From the NCBI GenBank assembly GCA_947493005.1, contig CANLOY010000001.1:248001-312000 (forward strand): a stretch of 64,000 bases of DNA. The letters are read 5' to 3'. Below the pieces are notes generated by a model, which saw only the letters and a list, made by a program, of their open reading frames with translations, had not been told where the DNA came from and did not search any database. The position numbers were made by a program, and so were the translations under genes. Source of the DNA: an uncultured Roseivirga sp. GTDB lineage: Bacteria > Bacteroidota > Bacteroidia > Cytophagales > Cyclobacteriaceae. Positions 18,770 through 27,414 of this stretch are shown one piece after another; position 1 is the stretch's first letter, and each line of letters begins with the position of its first letter.

Positions 18770-19822
18770 GTGAAAAGCAAGCTGCTCATATTGACCCCTG
18801 GTTTTACTCCTTCCGAAGAAGATGACACTTGCGTACCAGCTATGTTGGTCTACCTCAATGCACTGTTGGAGCATATGGACGCCAGGCAGATATACATAAT
18901 AGCTATGAATTACCCTTACCAACCGGTGGAATATCACTGGCAAGATATCAAAGTACATGGCTTAGGACTCAAACAAAATTCATTTTTGCAAAGGCGCATT
19001 TCCAGCCTTAAGGCTTACCAGCAGGTTGTACGCATAGCCAGAGAGTTTCAACCACAACTAATACATAGTTTTTGGTTAAACCAAATGGCACCTCTAGGTA
19101 ACCAGCTGAGCAAGGCCATTGGTGCTCCACACCTGTGCACCATGATGGGTCAGGATGTATTGCTGTCGCAAAAAACCGCATTTATGCGACTAAAAAATAC
19201 TGCCCTGGTAGCCGTTAGTGAGTTTCAAAAAGAACAATGCGCCCTGCCTGTAGAAGCTGTAATACACTGGGGGATGGAGACTATAGTCGATCTACCTGAG
19301 AAAGCCGAACGGTCCGTTGATATTTTAGGGGTTGGCTGGCTCAACGAAGTAAAGAATTATGCCAAATTCATAAGGATAGTAGAGGCCGCTATAAAAGTAA
19401 AACCCAATCTAAATGTATTGATCATGGGCACTGGCACCGAAGAGGAACGGTTAAAAGTCCAAATATCCGAAGCAGGACTGCAAACACACATATCTATGAC
19501 AGGCCTCACAACTAGGAAAGAGGTGCTTTCACAAATGAAAAAGTCGAAAGTACTGCTCCATACCTCCGACTTCGAATCATTTGGTATGGTACTGCTGGAA
19601 GCAGTGGGTTGTGGTATGAATACGCTTTCTCATGCCGTGGGCATTGCAGGCAAAATGGATGGCAGCCATGTAGCAGAAAACGAGCAGGAAATGATTGACC
19701 AATTGATCTCGCTGCTTGACCAACCAGCCCCTTCTAAACCACATGGCTTTCCTATAGAAAACACGGTAGACAACTATCTTAAACTCTACCAAAGACTCAT
19801 CTGCTCAAATCAGAAAAAATGA
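18770..19822 (+). CDS. Family 4 glycosyltransferase
   Basis: A 350-residue GT-B enzyme. The C-terminal domain has GVGWLNEVKNYAKFI, the nucleotide loop VLIMGTGTEEERLK, and the EX7E-type motif SDFESFGMVLLEAVGCGMN with both Glu residues. It should be a retaining transferase using an NDP-sugar to extend a lipid-linked glycan at the cytoplasmic face. The start is GTG at 18770. The stop overlaps the flippase start by four bases, consistent with synthesis and export of one unit. Sugar unknown. Confidence 0.87.
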   Translation: MKSKLLILTPGFTPSEEDDTCVPAMLVYLNALLEHMDARQIYIIAMNYPYQPVEYHWQDIKVHGLGLKQNSFLQRRISSLKAYQQVVRIAREFQPQLIHSFWLNQMAPLGNQLSKAIGAPHLCTMMGQDVLLSQKTAFMRLKNTALVAVSEFQKEQCALPVEAVIHWGMETIVDLPEKAERSVDILGVGWLNEVKNYAKFIRIVEAAIKVKPNLNVLIMGTGTEEERLKVQISEAGLQTHISMTGLTTRKEVLSQMKKSKVLLHTSDFESFGMVLLEAVGCGMNTLSHAVGIAGKMDGSHVAENEQEMIDQLISLLDQPAPSKPHGFPIENTVDNYLKLYQRLICSNQKK

Positions 19823-20979
19823 GGCTTTCAAGGTTAAAGTTGATGGCCACCAGCGCCTTACAGGCCGCAGTGTTGCCGCTTTCAAACCTCTTAATTACCA
19901 CCCTAGGCATACTCCGATTCAATGATGCCAATTGGGGATATTATATAGAAATTCAGCTATGGATCATACCCCTGATATTACTGTCGAATTGGGGCAGCCG
20001 AAACTACCTAATTGAGGTTTTTAGTCAGAAGCCTGCCACCGTGGCACCCGAGTTTTTAAAAAACCTGTGCGGAAGGCTTATTTTACTACCCAGTGCAGTT
20101 GTTTTGCTACTTTTTGTTCCTTCAAACATTGCCATATGGGCCCTATTGGTCATTCTAACACAATACATCTATCTGAGCTATGATGGGGTCACAGTATTCA
20201 AAGAGCGATACAAAGATCGGATCATTGCAGAAATAACAGGGACAATCGCATTTCTTGTAGGGTTATTATTCATGCCGGAATTTGAGCTACAACAGCTGCT
20301 AATGCTGCAATTTGCTAGTTCGCTGATTAAGCTTATGTATATGTCCGTTCGGCTGCGGGACCTGAAACTGTGGCAAGGCCCTTTGGTCTTTTCTCTGGGT
20401 GAAACACTAAAAAAAGGATTCCCCTTCCTAATGATAGGGTTTAGTGGTTGGCTACAGTCAAAGTCTGATCTTTATATGCTTTCGTTTCTAAAAGGCACTT
20501 CTGAAATCGCCTCCTATCAGCTTTTTATTGGTGGCATCCTGGTCCTGCACAGTGCTGTGAGTTTTATGTTAGACCCCTTGGTTAAGTTTATTTATCGTTC
20601 AAAAAGCAGCATTACCTTTCAAATTTCCCGTTTTGTCCTTCGCACAGGCCTGCCCATGGTTATCCTTGGTTTAGTACTGATGAGTATTGGGCTGCAATGG
20701 CTGGTGCCCAATAAGTTTGGTATAGAATCTTACATCTATGGTCTCAGCTGCCTCATTCCCTTTCTTATCTATTCTCCCCACATTTTTAGCATTTACAAAG
20801 CGGGGCAACATCAGATGATGGTGAAAATCAACATTATGGGAGCTATTATCAATGGAGTGGTCAGTTGGCTCTTGATACCTACCATGGGTGTTAATGGAGC
20901 CATCTTGGGTACAGCGCTATCTCAGGTAGCCGTACTGCCATTCATACTTTTGGCAGCAAGAAAGTATCTGAAACCCTGA
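19819..20979 (+). CDS. Wzx-like lipid-linked oligosaccharide flippase
   Basis: A 386-residue polytopic protein with about twelve predicted membrane segments, similar to the polysaccharide transporter (MATE/Wzx) family. KKGFPFLMIGFSGWLQSKSD and DLYMLSFLKGTSEIASYQL are typical of such flippases. It would move a polyprenyl-pyrophosphate-linked glycan unit to the periplasmic side. It is somewhat shorter than many Wzx proteins (400-480 residues). It overlaps the GT4 gene by four bases and is convergent with an SGNH gene seven bases away. I see no Wzy polymerase I can name in the window. Confidence 0.72.
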   Translation: MRLSRLKLMATSALQAAVLPLSNLLITTLGILRFNDANWGYYIEIQLWIIPLILLSNWGSRNYLIEVFSQKPATVAPEFLKNLCGRLILLPSAVVLLLFVPSNIAIWALLVILTQYIYLSYDGVTVFKERYKDRIIAEITGTIAFLVGLLFMPEFELQQLLMLQFASSLIKLMYMSVRLRDLKLWQGPLVFSLGETLKKGFPFLMIGFSGWLQSKSDLYMLSFLKGTSEIASYQLFIGGILVLHSAVSFMLDPLVKFIYRSKSSITFQISRFVLRTGLPMVILGLVLMSIGLQWLVPNKFGIESYIYGLSCLIPFLIYSPHIFSIYKAGQHQMMVKINIMGAIINGVVSWLLIPTMGVNGAILGTALSQVAVLPFILLAARKYLKP

Positions 20980-20986
20980 TTGGTAT

Positions 20987-22108
20987 TTACTGCTGTTTGG
21001 TAGTAAATGTCCCGGACAGGTTGAATACAGAATCAATGACCTGAGCAACCCATTGATGACCCTCTGGACTCCAGTGTGTATCACAATCAAAGTAACGCTC
21101 TCTTTCCTTTCCAGCATCTTCTTTGCGGTAAACATCCAATAAGTCAAAATAGGCAAAACCTTTTTCTTGGCTGTAGACCTTAAGGCTATCACTGAGAGGT
21201 GTATTCAATCCTTCCTGACTAATAGCCGATATGATATTGTACTTGCCAGGTATGGTCACTAGGTAAATGGGCTTTTCACCAGCCCATTGTTGTAAAAGAC
21301 TTATGTTATGTTTTATACGCGACCATTGATCATGGGTCAATTCAAAATAACCGGTGACTCCTTCCAGATAATTGCGTGCTTCAGGCGATTGAGCCACATA
21401 TCTGAGCTTGAGATACCTGATTAAATGATAAGTATATGTGAAATTTCTCAATACTCCCTGCCAGCCTCCAAGGCCCGATTTCTTTTGTTTGGCTGCTTCA
21501 AAGCTTAAAGGGCCATAGCGCAATTGATAGTTGGGAGCAGTGCCATACCAGTAAGGCTTGTATTGGTCTTTATGTATTGCCTCACCTACTTTCGGGTCAT
21601 CGTCTAAAAGGTCATTCTCAGGAAAAATCGTCCAGATGACAGCATCATGATCATAGACTGATGCAAAGGTTTTGTAGAGCAGGTACTGCTGTGTAAGTCC
21701 CGAATTGCTAATACCAAAATTGAGAAATTCGACCCCGGTCTTTTCTTCTAATTGATTGGTATAGCGATCCTCCAGATCTACCCCCCAGCCTTCGGTAAAC
21801 GAATCGCCCAAAACCAGGAATCTCTTTTTTTCCGATTGCTCTTGTCGATCTAAATCGCGCATTCCCTGTTGGTTAGACATATATTCTACGTTGAAACAGC
21901 TAGTCATATGTCTATACCTATGGCCAGGAGTGCGCCATGTGGCAATGGTCGAATCCGGAAGATTCCAAAAATGCTCTATCCCTTTGAAGTTATAAGTAGG
22001 TTGCCCCAGGTTGACAAAACCAAAAGTAGTGCAAAGAGCCAGACCTAGTTCAAGAAAAATTGCAAGAAAGAAGAGTTGAACCACTAATACTTTTAGTTTC
22101 TTTTTCAT
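20987..22108 (-). CDS. SGNH hydrolase/acyltransferase-like membrane-anchored protein (tandem copy A)
   Basis: A 373-residue periplasmic protein anchored by one N-terminal segment. Block I is LVLGDSFTEGWGV with the catalytic Ser, block III-like FPENDLLDDD is in the middle, and the C-terminal Asp-His pair is in CDTHWSPEGHQW. The layout resembles AlgX/DltD-like SGNH proteins that act on extracellular polymers. It is a clear paralogue of the next gene (22139-23236), arranged head-to-tail with 30 bases between, so the pair arose by tandem duplication. The acyl substrate is unknown, and no MBOAT partner lies in the window. Confidence 0.75.
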   Translation of the reverse strand: MKKKLKVLVVQLFFLAIFLELGLALCTTFGFVNLGQPTYNFKGIEHFWNLPDSTIATWRTPGHRYRHMTSCFNVEYMSNQQGMRDLDRQEQSEKKRFLVLGDSFTEGWGVDLEDRYTNQLEEKTGVEFLNFGISNSGLTQQYLLYKTFASVYDHDAVIWTIFPENDLLDDDPKVGEAIHKDQYKPYWYGTAPNYQLRYGPLSFEAAKQKKSGLGGWQGVLRNFTYTYHLIRYLKLRYVAQSPEARNYLEGVTGYFELTHDQWSRIKHNISLLQQWAGEKPIYLVTIPGKYNIISAISQEGLNTPLSDSLKVYSQEKGFAYFDLLDVYRKEDAGKERERYFDCDTHWSPEGHQWVAQVIDSVFNLSGTFTTKQQ

Positions 22109-22138
22109 GATCGGTGCTGTTAAATCACATTAGAGGTT

Positions 22139-23236
22139 TTAAAATGAAAAAGCTTCCATAATACTTTTAGCAGCCCATTGATGCCCTTGTTCATTCCAGT
22201 GGGCATCACACTTAAAATCATAATAATAGCTGACCCAGTCGGTCTCGGCAGCAGCATCTCCATCTGTCAGTAAATCCAGGTATTCGAAGTCCAAGGTTTG
22301 GCTCAAGCCTTTCAGGCTATCGACCAAAGGTAAACTTCCGCCATTAGCCTGATACTCTCTGAAAGTATGTTCACCCGGCAATGTTACTAGATAGAGTTTT
22401 TTATCTCCTATCAGTTTTTTCATTTGCTCTATGTTAAATCTAATACGGTTCCACTGTCCTGCATTGAACTGAAAGTATCCAGGTTCATTGGTGGGATCAA
22501 ATTTAGGTTTGTCAGAAACACGCTTACGGTACTTCATCCAGCGCAACAAGTTATAAGTGTATGTAAAATTCTTTAATAAGACTTTAAGACGCTCCGGTTT
22601 CTCTAAGTAATAATGCGACTGCTCCAGTGACTGTAAACCGTGCTCAATGTGGTAATCGGGGTATTCGCCTACCCAATAGGCACGATACCGATCATAAGAA
22701 TACTTAGCATGAAAATCAATATCGTCATCAATTAGATCATTGATAGGAAAAACCATCCATAGCACAGCTTCATGTTCATATGGCATGGCTTTTTGCTGGT
22801 AAATGAGATACTCTTGAGTCATACCTGCACTACCAACTGCAAAATTCAAAAAAGGTCGTCCGGTATTTTCTTCCAGAATATTGGAAAACCGGTCTTCAAC
22901 ATTAACCCCCCAACCTTCGGCAAAAGAGTCTCCAATGACCACCACCCTGCTTTGATTGCTGGATGATACAGTCCTCTCTCTATCTCTGGCCCCAATTGAA
23001 TTAGTTTCATAAATAACATCAAAGCAAGTTTTCTTATGTCTAAAATGATAGTCGGAAGGTCTCCAAATACCAAAAGTAGTATCGATTTCAGCCCAGTATC
23101 TTCTAGAGTTTTCAAAGGTATAAATAGGTTCTTCGAGATCAATCACATTTGCTTTGGTGACAAGCATCAAACCGACCTCCAAAAAAACAAAGATCAATCC
23201 CAACTGAATGACTATTCTAAAAAATCTCTTTTTCAT
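22139..23236 (-). CDS. SGNH hydrolase/acyltransferase-like membrane-anchored protein (tandem copy B)
   Basis: A 365-residue paralogue of the gene at 20987-22108, with the same blocks: an N-terminal anchor, VVIGDSFAEGWGV, FPINDLIDDD and CDAHWNEQGHQWAA. The catalytic Ser, Asp and His are all preserved, so both copies are probably active. It is the first gene of the minus-strand pair; about 230 non-coding bases separate it from the divergent radical SAM gene and should hold both promoters. The copies differ mostly in the middle third, which may set substrate choice. Confidence 0.75.
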   Translation of the reverse strand: MKKRFFRIVIQLGLIFVFLEVGLMLVTKANVIDLEEPIYTFENSRRYWAEIDTTFGIWRPSDYHFRHKKTCFDVIYETNSIGARDRERTVSSSNQSRVVVIGDSFAEGWGVNVEDRFSNILEENTGRPFLNFAVGSAGMTQEYLIYQQKAMPYEHEAVLWMVFPINDLIDDDIDFHAKYSYDRYRAYWVGEYPDYHIEHGLQSLEQSHYYLEKPERLKVLLKNFTYTYNLLRWMKYRKRVSDKPKFDPTNEPGYFQFNAGQWNRIRFNIEQMKKLIGDKKLYLVTLPGEHTFREYQANGGSLPLVDSLKGLSQTLDFEYLDLLTDGDAAAETDWVSYYYDFKCDAHWNEQGHQWAAKSIMEAFSF

Positions 23237-23470
23237 TTCTTCTATCGGAAAAGTATTGATGACAATGCGCTAAAATAGGAAAACAATCGGGTACGCCATT
23301 AAAAATTGATATACTAGATGTAGCGCTTAAAAGAATCAGGCTTCAATATGTGCTTCATTTAAAACACGTAATCATAGATAACTAATACTTTTTGTAATGC
23401 AGAAATTCCTTCTTAACCTGTATATTGGCTGATTGAAGAGAAAGCACCATTAGGAATTGAGCATTTAAGG

Positions 23471-24562
23471 ATGGGAAGAGCAGAAAATCTGGCCAAACGT
23501 ATGAATGGAAGGTTATTACCCCAAAAGCTTTTTTATGGTCCTCGCTGGGTGGTTTTGGGTGTGAATAATACATGTAACCTACACTGCAAAATGTGTGACG
23601 TAGGTACCAGTAATCTAAATACCAACTTTGCTACGAACCTAGTAGGTACGCACCCGATTAACATGCCATTACCACTGATCAAAGATGTTATCGATCAGTC
23701 ACATCGTTACTTTCCCAACACGCGATTAGGTTATGGATTCACCGAACCGCTGGTTTATCCTCACCTGATGGAATCGCTGGAATATGCCCAGCAAAAGGGG
23801 ATTTATACCTCCATTACTACCAATGCGCTGACGCTACCTAAAAAGGCAGCACCACTGGTAAAGGCCGGCCTTGATGCCATTTACATTTCTTTAGATGGTC
23901 CACAGGATATTCACAATCACATTCGCGGGCACAAGATGTCTTTCCAAATGGCCTTAAAGGGAATTGAGGCCCTGTTTGCACAGGACAGAGTACCGGAAAT
24001 TGGCATCTATTGCGTGATCACAGAATGGAACATTGGCTATCTGAAAGCATTCGCTGATATTTTCAAAGAATATCCCATCACAGAATTGGGCTTTATGCAC
24101 ACCAATTTCACTCCTCAGCACATAGCCGACATGCATAATGTGGTTTATGGAGGCAGCTACCCGGCCACCGACTCGAATGTAGACGAGATTGATATTGATG
24201 CCATGGACCTGGATCTGCTATGGGAAGAAATAGAAGAAATTACATCAACAAACTATCCATTTCCAGTGTCTTTTTCGCCTGGTGTAGAAAGTAAATCAAC
24301 TTTAATGGACTTTTATCATAAGCCGGAAAAACTAATGGGCAAAAGATGCCATGACGCCTTTCACAATGTGATGGTAAAATCTGATGGCTCAGTTATACCG
24401 GCACATGGCAGGTGCTATAACCTCACTATTGGCAACTTATACGACCAATCGCTAAAAGACATTTGGAATTCCTCTGCTATATCAAAATTCAGATCTACAC
24501 TGAACAAAGCAGGGGGCTTATTACCGGCATGCAGCCGTTGCTGCAGTGCCTTTGGCAGTTAA
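23471..24562 (+). CDS. Radical SAM protein with SPASM-like C-terminus
   Basis: A 363-residue enzyme. The [4Fe-4S] site is C35, C39 and C42 in NNTCNLHCKMC. The barrel continues with YGFTEPLVYPHLMES and YISLDGPQDIHNHIRG. The C-terminal part has RCHDAFHNVMVKSDGS, HGRCYNLTIGNLYDQ, DIWN and a final CSRCC, the arrangement of SPASM/twitch domains that bind auxiliary clusters. SPASM proteins often modify peptides or oxidise sugars (for example alcohol oxidation in aminoglycosides). Five bases downstream lies a B12-type radical SAM gene. The substrate is unknown. The start is ATG with AAGG just upstream. Confidence 0.82.
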   Translation: MGRAENLAKRMNGRLLPQKLFYGPRWVVLGVNNTCNLHCKMCDVGTSNLNTNFATNLVGTHPINMPLPLIKDVIDQSHRYFPNTRLGYGFTEPLVYPHLMESLEYAQQKGIYTSITTNALTLPKKAAPLVKAGLDAIYISLDGPQDIHNHIRGHKMSFQMALKGIEALFAQDRVPEIGIYCVITEWNIGYLKAFADIFKEYPITELGFMHTNFTPQHIADMHNVVYGGSYPATDSNVDEIDIDAMDLDLLWEEIEEITSTNYPFPVSFSPGVESKSTLMDFYHKPEKLMGKRCHDAFHNVMVKSDGSVIPAHGRCYNLTIGNLYDQSLKDIWNSSAISKFRSTLNKAGGLLPACSRCCSAFGS

Positions 24563-24567
24563 ATCTT

Positions 24568-26091
24568 ATGAGCAAGAAAGCAGGAATCATTTTATTCAAC
24601 CCAAGAAGTGCTGAGGGTAAACACCGCATCCCTAACTCCATACTACAAGTTGGGGCAAGTATTGAGAGTAAATATCCTTACGTCTTTGTAGACGGCAACC
24701 GTGAAAAAGACCCTTGGAAAACCATCAAAGGCTATCTGGATAGCGGAGATTATCAATATTTTGGTAGTACTGTAATGCCCGGCCCACAGCTTAAGCAGGC
24801 TATCCCTTTCAGCAAACAAGCCAAGACAGACTATCCAGAACTAAAAATCATTTGGGGTGGGTATTTCCCCTCCAATCAGTCGCAGGTATGCCTGGATAGC
24901 GGTTTTGTCGATTATATCATTAACGGCCCGGGAGACGATGTTTTCCCCAGACTACTAGATGCTCTTGAATCTGAAGAACCTGTAGGGACCATAGAAAACA
25001 TCATTTATAAAGATGAAAAGGGCGAAATGACCAGTACCCGCAAGCAAGGCCTGCTCAATCAAGATCAATTACCTCGACTGCCCTATGAGTACCTGGATGA
25101 GTTCTATCCGTTGGACCAGTATTTTGGAAAGACTTTTTTGGGTGAAAAAACCCTGGCGTACCATTCTAGTTTTGGTTGTCCGTTTACCTGTTCATTCTGT
25201 GCAGTAGTACCTATTTATAATGCGCGCTGGAAAGGCAAATCAGCCAAGAGCATCTATGCCGATGTGAAAAAGCTAAAAACCGATTATGGCATAGATGCCA
25301 TTGAGTTTCATGACAATAACTTCTTCACTTCACGAAAGCGAGTAGTAGAATTTGCAGAACTCATACTAGACGAAGGCATCAGTTGGTGGGGAGAAGGCAG
25401 AATAGATACCATGGACCAATACAAGGATGAAGACTTGGCGCTGATGAGTAAAGCCGGCTGTCGCATGATCTTTTTTGGGGCCGAAACTGGAAATGACGAA
25501 GTACTGAAGCAAATGGACAAAGGCGGGACCCAGTCTTCAGCCCAAATTCTTGCTTTTGCCAAACGACTACGCCAGTTCAATATTATACCTGAATACTCCT
25601 TTGTACTGGGACTGCCCGGCAAGGACGAAAAGGCGGTAATGAGACAAATAGATCAGGACATTGACTTTATCAAAAAAGTCAAGGAGGTGAACTCTGAAAC
25701 CGAAATCATCATATACATCTATAGTCCAGTGCCTACAGAAGGCTCTGACCTGAATCAGCAAATAACTGCGGCAGGCTTCAAGTTTCCTGAAAAGCTTGAA
25801 GACTGGCTTGACCCTGCCTGGGAAAATTTCGATTTGCGCAAAAATCCGCTGACTCCCTGGCTGACTCCGCAGATGATTGATAAGATCAAAAACTTTGAGA
25901 CCGTACTCAACGCTTACTACCCAACCGCATCTGACTTCAAAGTATCAGATTTTCAAAAGCGTGTGATGAAAACACTTTCTGGTATTAGGTATAAAACCAA
26001 CCTGTTTAAATATCCCTACGAACTAAAAGCACTACAGAAATACTGGCTCAATTACAGGCAGCCAGAGATTGAAGGTTTTTATTCGGAATAG
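24568..26091 (+). CDS. B12-binding-type radical SAM protein (third)
   Basis: A 507-residue enzyme with an N-terminal B12-type Rossmann region (IIWGGYFPSNQSQVCL; INGPGDDVFPRLL) and a radical SAM barrel with C204, C208 and C211 (FGCPFTCSFC). FHDNNFFTSRKRVVEFAELI and FFGAETGNDEVLKQMDKGG follow the usual class B-like order. I use the ATG at 24568, five bases after the preceding stop; an upstream start at 24463 would overlap that gene by 100 bases. It is less similar to the first two B12-type proteins than they are to each other. Substrate unknown. Confidence 0.82.
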   Translation: MSKKAGIILFNPRSAEGKHRIPNSILQVGASIESKYPYVFVDGNREKDPWKTIKGYLDSGDYQYFGSTVMPGPQLKQAIPFSKQAKTDYPELKIIWGGYFPSNQSQVCLDSGFVDYIINGPGDDVFPRLLDALESEEPVGTIENIIYKDEKGEMTSTRKQGLLNQDQLPRLPYEYLDEFYPLDQYFGKTFLGEKTLAYHSSFGCPFTCSFCAVVPIYNARWKGKSAKSIYADVKKLKTDYGIDAIEFHDNNFFTSRKRVVEFAELILDEGISWWGEGRIDTMDQYKDEDLALMSKAGCRMIFFGAETGNDEVLKQMDKGGTQSSAQILAFAKRLRQFNIIPEYSFVLGLPGKDEKAVMRQIDQDIDFIKKVKEVNSETEIIIYIYSPVPTEGSDLNQQITAAGFKFPEKLEDWLDPAWENFDLRKNPLTPWLTPQMIDKIKNFETVLNAYYPTASDFKVSDFQKRVMKTLSGIRYKTNLFKYPYELKALQKYWLNYRQPEIEGFYSE

Positions 26092-26098
26092 CCCACCT

Positions 26099-26776
26099 AT
26101 GAGCCTTCGAAACTTCCTCAAAAAACTTTTCTTTCTGCCGCTAAGGCTGCTTTATGGTTTTCACAGTCGCAAAGCTCGGCAGATCCGCTTCAACGGCCTA
26201 AAACTCTCTATAGCGCCTGGTGTTTTTCACCCTAAGCTTTTTTTCAGCACCAAATACCTGGTGACTCACCTGGCAGGCCATGACCTTGTTGGCAAAAGAC
26301 TGATGGACGTGGGCACTGGCTCAGGTGCTATTGCCATCTCTGCAGCCAAACTGGGCGCACAAGTCACCGCTTTAGATGTGAACCCAGCAGCCGTTGAAAA
26401 TGCCAAAGACAATGCCAAGCAAAACGGGGTGAGCATGGCAGCTGTCCATTCAGACTTATGGCAAAATGTAAAGCCAGAAGCCTTTGATTTCATAGTTATC
26501 AACCCACCCTACTACCCTAAAAAACCTGAGAACGATGCCCAAAAGGCCTGGTATTGTGGTGAAGGTTTTGAATACTTTCACAGACTTTTCGAAAAGCTAG
26601 ATGATTACATGGCCACTGATGCAGAAGTGATGATGGTGCTGAGTCAGGATTGTGACTTTGAAAGTATTGGTAAAATAGCCGCCAGTCACGAATTCAAAAT
26701 GGTAGAAACGGACCAAAAAAGAACAGCCTGGGAGATGAATTATATTTTTAATTTTATACCTGAATATGCCCACTAG
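26099..26776 (+). CDS. SAM-dependent methyltransferase with NPPY motif
   Basis: A 225-residue class I methyltransferase. Motif I is LMDVGTGSGAIAISAAKLG, followed by TALDVNPAAVENAK and the catalytic motif INPPYYPKKP. NPPY is typical of enzymes that methylate amide or ring nitrogens (PrmC/HemK group), though small-molecule relatives also exist. The basic, hydrophobic N-terminus could touch the membrane. ATG at 26099 is chosen over a TTG at 26069 inside the previous gene. The stop lies inside the next gene, an 11-base overlap. Its position after two radical SAM genes suggests a small-molecule or glycan substrate. Confidence 0.75.
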   Translation: MSLRNFLKKLFFLPLRLLYGFHSRKARQIRFNGLKLSIAPGVFHPKLFFSTKYLVTHLAGHDLVGKRLMDVGTGSGAIAISAAKLGAQVTALDVNPAAVENAKDNAKQNGVSMAAVHSDLWQNVKPEAFDFIVINPPYYPKKPENDAQKAWYCGEGFEYFHRLFEKLDDYMATDAEVMMVLSQDCDFESIGKIAASHEFKMVETDQKRTAWEMNYIFNFIPEYAH

Positions 26777-27413
26777 CCATCCTTACCAACTAAACCAGAT
26801 CATGCACCTAGTGATCCAACAAAAACCCAAAACCGTTTTGGAAATTGGGATCGGCTTTGGTAAGTATGGCATGCTATTGCGTGAATATCTGGAAATATGG
26901 GGCGAGGGAGATTATTATGATCAATACACCAGAACCATTGATGGTATTGAAATATATGAACCCTATATACTGGCTCATCATGAACAAATCTATGACCGAA
27001 TCTACAGAGGCAATGCGCTGGACATTTTACCCGATCTGCAACGATATGATTTGATACTACTCATAGATGTTTTGGAGCATTTTGATCATAACGAAGCCGT
27101 AAGACTGTTGGCCCTTTGTCAGGAAAAATGCAAGGCTTTGATTATATCTACCCCGAAAGACATTGGACATCAGGAAGGAGGCTATGGCAATGATTATGAA
27201 GCTCATCGTTCACAATGGACACGTCAGCTACTGAGCAAGACACTTGGGAAAGAAAATTTTTTCATCCCCAATCCTCATTCTCACTTGGTAATGCATGGAT
27301 ACTCTGATATCATCAAGCCTATTCAAAAAAGAACTCGAAAATCCTGGAAGGTCTCGGCATTAAAGCAGTATTTCTATCCGTTTTACCAAATACTTATGAA
27401 GCTCAAGCCTTGA
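26766..27413 (+). CDS. Class I SAM-dependent methyltransferase-like protein
   Basis: A 215-residue protein with motif I VLEIGIGFGKYGMLLREYL at about residues 21-39, an acidic strand-2 end (DGIEIYEPYI) and LILLIDVLEHFDHNEA, the motif IV/LEHF signature of glycan-locus methyltransferases. It begins inside the preceding methyltransferase gene and is the last of the plus-strand block. The next gene is convergent, one base away. Its close coupling to the radical SAM pair suggests a shared pathway. No substrate can be assigned. Confidence 0.72.
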   Translation: MPTSHPYQLNQIMHLVIQQKPKTVLEIGIGFGKYGMLLREYLEIWGEGDYYDQYTRTIDGIEIYEPYILAHHEQIYDRIYRGNALDILPDLQRYDLILLIDVLEHFDHNEAVRLLALCQEKCKALIISTPKDIGHQEGGYGNDYEAHRSQWTRQLLSKTLGKENFFIPNPHSHLVMHGYSDIIKPIQKRTRKSWKVSALKQYFYPFYQILMKLKP

Positions 27414-27414
27414 A

